A stretch of DNA of 42,641 bases from NCBI GenBank assembly GCA_002067315.1, contig MVRA01000002.1, positions 1 through 42,641 of the forward strand, read 5' to 3'. Origin of the DNA: Methanocella sp. PtaU1.Bin125. GTDB lineage: Archaea > Halobacteriota > Methanocellia > Methanocellales > Methanocellaceae. Under the pieces are notes generated by a model that made no database searches, was not told the DNA's origin, and worked only from the letters and a program-made list of their open reading frames with translations. The position numbers were made by a program, and so were the translations under genes. Of the stretch, positions 41,587-42,641 are shown piece after piece (position 1 is the first letter of the stretch; every line of letters starts with the position of its first letter).

Positions 41587-41602
41587 ATAGCCCCGTCAGG
41601 AT
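41587..41602. repeat. att site within tRNA-Gln (right boundary)
   Basis: ATAGCCCCGTCAGGAT covers the last T-stem base pairs, the 3' acceptor strand and the discriminator base of the tRNA. It is identical to 34429-34444. Confidence 0.88.
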
Positions 41603-41660
41603 TCGAACCTGAGTCAAAGGATCCAGAGTCCCCTATGATTGACCGCTACACCACGGGGCT
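41588..41660 (-). tRNA. tRNA-Gln(CTG)
   Basis: Folds by eye: acceptor AGCCCCG/CGGGGCT, T-arm TCAGG-TTCGAAT-CCTGA, anticodon stem GGGGA/TCCTT around loop CTCTGGA with anticodon CTG (Gln), discriminator A. CCA is not encoded. A TATA-like TGTTATATGG at 41688-41697 lies 28-37 nt upstream. The gene is intact despite hosting the integration because the element supplies the 3' end. Confidence 0.93.
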
Positions 41661-41822
41661 ATTCAGCCATCTTACTATATCATTCTGCCATATAACATTT
41701 TCGCTCACGCATTCCCACTAGCCGTACCGTCAGAAACGGTATAACCAGCTCCGGGCCCGAGCATATACTCTTCAATCCCCTTCATCTTAATAAATCCTGC
41801 TTACAGAAAATGCGGTAAAACT

Positions 41823-41836
41823 AATTATATATTTAA
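41823..41836 (+). promoter_or_regulatory. TATA region of the lipoyl synthase gene
   Basis: AATTATATATTTAA about 18-31 nt before the ATG at 41854, with no ribosome binding site between; leaderless. Confidence 0.5.
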
Positions 41837-41853
41837 AAATAAATAATACACAT

Positions 41854-42641
41854 ATGCAGGATTCATTGCCGAAGCCGGCCTGGCTGAAAACCCGTCTCCC
41901 CCGGACGGAAACCTACCAGCACGTACGGGACATCATCACGGGCCTGGGCCTTCACACTGTCTGCGCCAGCGCCCGCTGCCCGAACACCGCCGAATGCTGG
42001 GACTCGGGCTGTTGCACGTTCATGATCCTGGGCGACACCTGCACGCGGGCCTGTCGTTTTTGCGCGGTCAATCACGCGAAGACCGGCCCGGCGGTCGATA
42101 CCACCGAGCCATGGAAGCTGACTACTGCCGCGAAAATGCTGAACCTCGATTATATCGTGATTACCTCGGTGGACCGGGACGATCTCGAGGATGGCGGCGC
42201 AGGGCATTACGCTGAGTGCATCAGGACATTGCGTAGCGAGCTACCCGCGGCGAAGGTCGAGGCGATCATCCCGGACTTCTCGGCGCGGCTGGACCGGCTG
42301 GGGTCGGTGGTCATGGCGCGGCCGGACGTAATTGCGCATAATGTAGAGGTCGTGAAGCGGCTCACGCCGGCCATCCGGGACCGGCGGGCGAGCTATGAGC
42401 AGTCGCTGGGAGTGCTCAGTTACGTGAAGATGCTGTCGCCGCGGACGGTCACGAAGTCCTCGCTGATGCTGGGGCTGGGGGAGACGCGGGGGGAAGTGAT
42501 CGAGGCGATCGTCGATCTGCGGGAGGCGGGGGTGGACATCCTGACGCTCGGGCAGTACCTGCGGCCGGGGCCGGGGCAGGCGGCGGTGGAGCGGTACGTG
42601 TCGCCGCAGGAGTTCGACTGGCTGGGGGAGTACGCGCGGTC
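41854..42641 (+). CDS. lipA: Lipoyl synthase, truncated by the window end
   Basis: The first 262 codons of a radical-SAM lipoyl synthase, which inserts two sulfurs into an octanoyl group on a carrier protein. Both cluster motifs are present: the auxiliary C-x4-C-x5-C (Cys37, Cys42, Cys48, in CASARCPNTAEC) and the radical-SAM CxxxCxxC (Cys63, Cys67, Cys70, in CTRACRFC). Further landmarks are TSVDRDDLEDGGAGHYAECI, VEAIIPDFS, HNVEVVKRLTPAIRD, KSSLMLGLGE and LTLGQYLRP. Only the C-terminal end is missing. It implies lipoylated proteins in this archaeon, most likely a glycine-cleavage H protein; no ligase or carrier gene is in view. Confidence 0.95.
   Translation, partial: MQDSLPKPAWLKTRLPRTETYQHVRDIITGLGLHTVCASARCPNTAECWDSGCCTFMILGDTCTRACRFCAVNHAKTGPAVDTTEPWKLTTAAKMLNLDYIVITSVDRDDLEDGGAGHYAECIRTLRSELPAAKVEAIIPDFSARLDRLGSVVMARPDVIAHNVEVVKRLTPAIRDRRASYEQSLGVLSYVKMLSPRTVTKSSLMLGLGETRGEVIEAIVDLREAGVDILTLGQYLRPGPGQAAVERYVSPQEFDWLGEYAR

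Larger units (their letters stand above)
34429..41602. mobile_element. Integrated RC-replicating element in tRNA-Gln with methyltransferase/GHKL ATPase cargo
   Basis: About 7.2 kb, sharply AT-richer than both flanks, bounded by the 16-bp direct repeat ATAGCCCCGTCAGGAT. The right copy is the 3' end of the intact tRNA-Gln gene. The left copy is the displaced fragment. The tRNA 3' end points into the element and the integrase gene is next to it, as in archaeal plasmids and viruses that use tRNA genes as targets. Genes in order: 89-residue protein, GHKL ATPase, N4-cytosine methyltransferase, HUH replication initiator, 47-residue protein, AbrB-like regulator, integrase. There are no structural (capsid, pilin or conjugation) genes, so it is best described as an integrative plasmid. 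Confidence 0.88.

Noticed and set aside
34429-41602. Interpretation as a provirus
   Set aside because: No capsid, terminase, spike or membrane-fusion gene is visible; an integrative plasmid explains all parts.

Overview
The window reads as a GC-rich chromosomal segment of a methanogenic euryarchaeon. Support comes from the archaeal-type riboflavin synthase, the ADTH synthase plus type II dehydroquinate synthase pair (the archaeal aromatic route), TATA-like boxes about 25-35 nt before many starts (several leaderless), and mixed use of GGTGATC/GGAGG ribosome binding sites. Methanocellales (Methanocella-like) is my best guess; this is inference from gene content, not a database match.

Layout. 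Positions 1-9000 hold core metabolism: a KaiC-like ATPase, a double-domain CbiX-like chelatase, an alanine/serine-glyoxylate type aminotransferase, the ribC-ribH-class I aminotransferase run, endonuclease III, an MFS transporter and a Mut7-C RNase-like protein. Positions 9500-14820 hold a PadR regulator with a palindromic operator candidate, the ADTH synthase/dehydroquinate synthase II operon behind a 31-bp dyad, a membrane-anchored alpha/beta hydrolase overlapping a prenyltransferase/cyclase-like repeat protein, and an isochorismatase-like hydrolase. Positions 15000-34300 are accessory: two convergent HEAT-like proteins, lipoproteins, a frameshifted secreted-protein relic, a flavodoxin-like C-terminal relic, a DUF3267-like metalloprotease, a GH3 beta-glucosidase, a propionyl-CoA ligase-like enzyme beside an isoprenoid-synthase-like protein, a RelE-like toxin pair, a MORN gene with a tandemly duplicated downstream lipoprotein, and four very small genes.

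Positions 34429-41602 form an AT-rich integrated element of about 7.2 kb. It lies between a 16-bp direct repeat: one copy is the 3' end of an intact tRNA-Gln(CTG) gene, the other is the displaced fragment. The element carries a tyrosine integrase with a C-terminal zinc ribbon, an HUH rolling-circle replication initiator, an AbrB-like regulator, and two promoters sharing a TAATACGGTTAG element at the same distance from their start codons. Its cargo is a PvuII-like N4-cytosine DNA methyltransferase next to a 756-residue GHKL (Hsp90/MutL/MORC-type) ATPase with no visible endonuclease. I regard this pair as the strongest candidate for a little-described restriction- or defence-like system. Just outside the element sits a two-gene operon of a 92-residue PD-(D/E)XK-like nuclease candidate and a 37-residue basic protein.

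After the tRNA gene the chromosome resumes with a leaderless lipoyl synthase gene that runs off the window. Four families of word-like inverted repeats are scattered through intergenic gaps of the GC-rich part.
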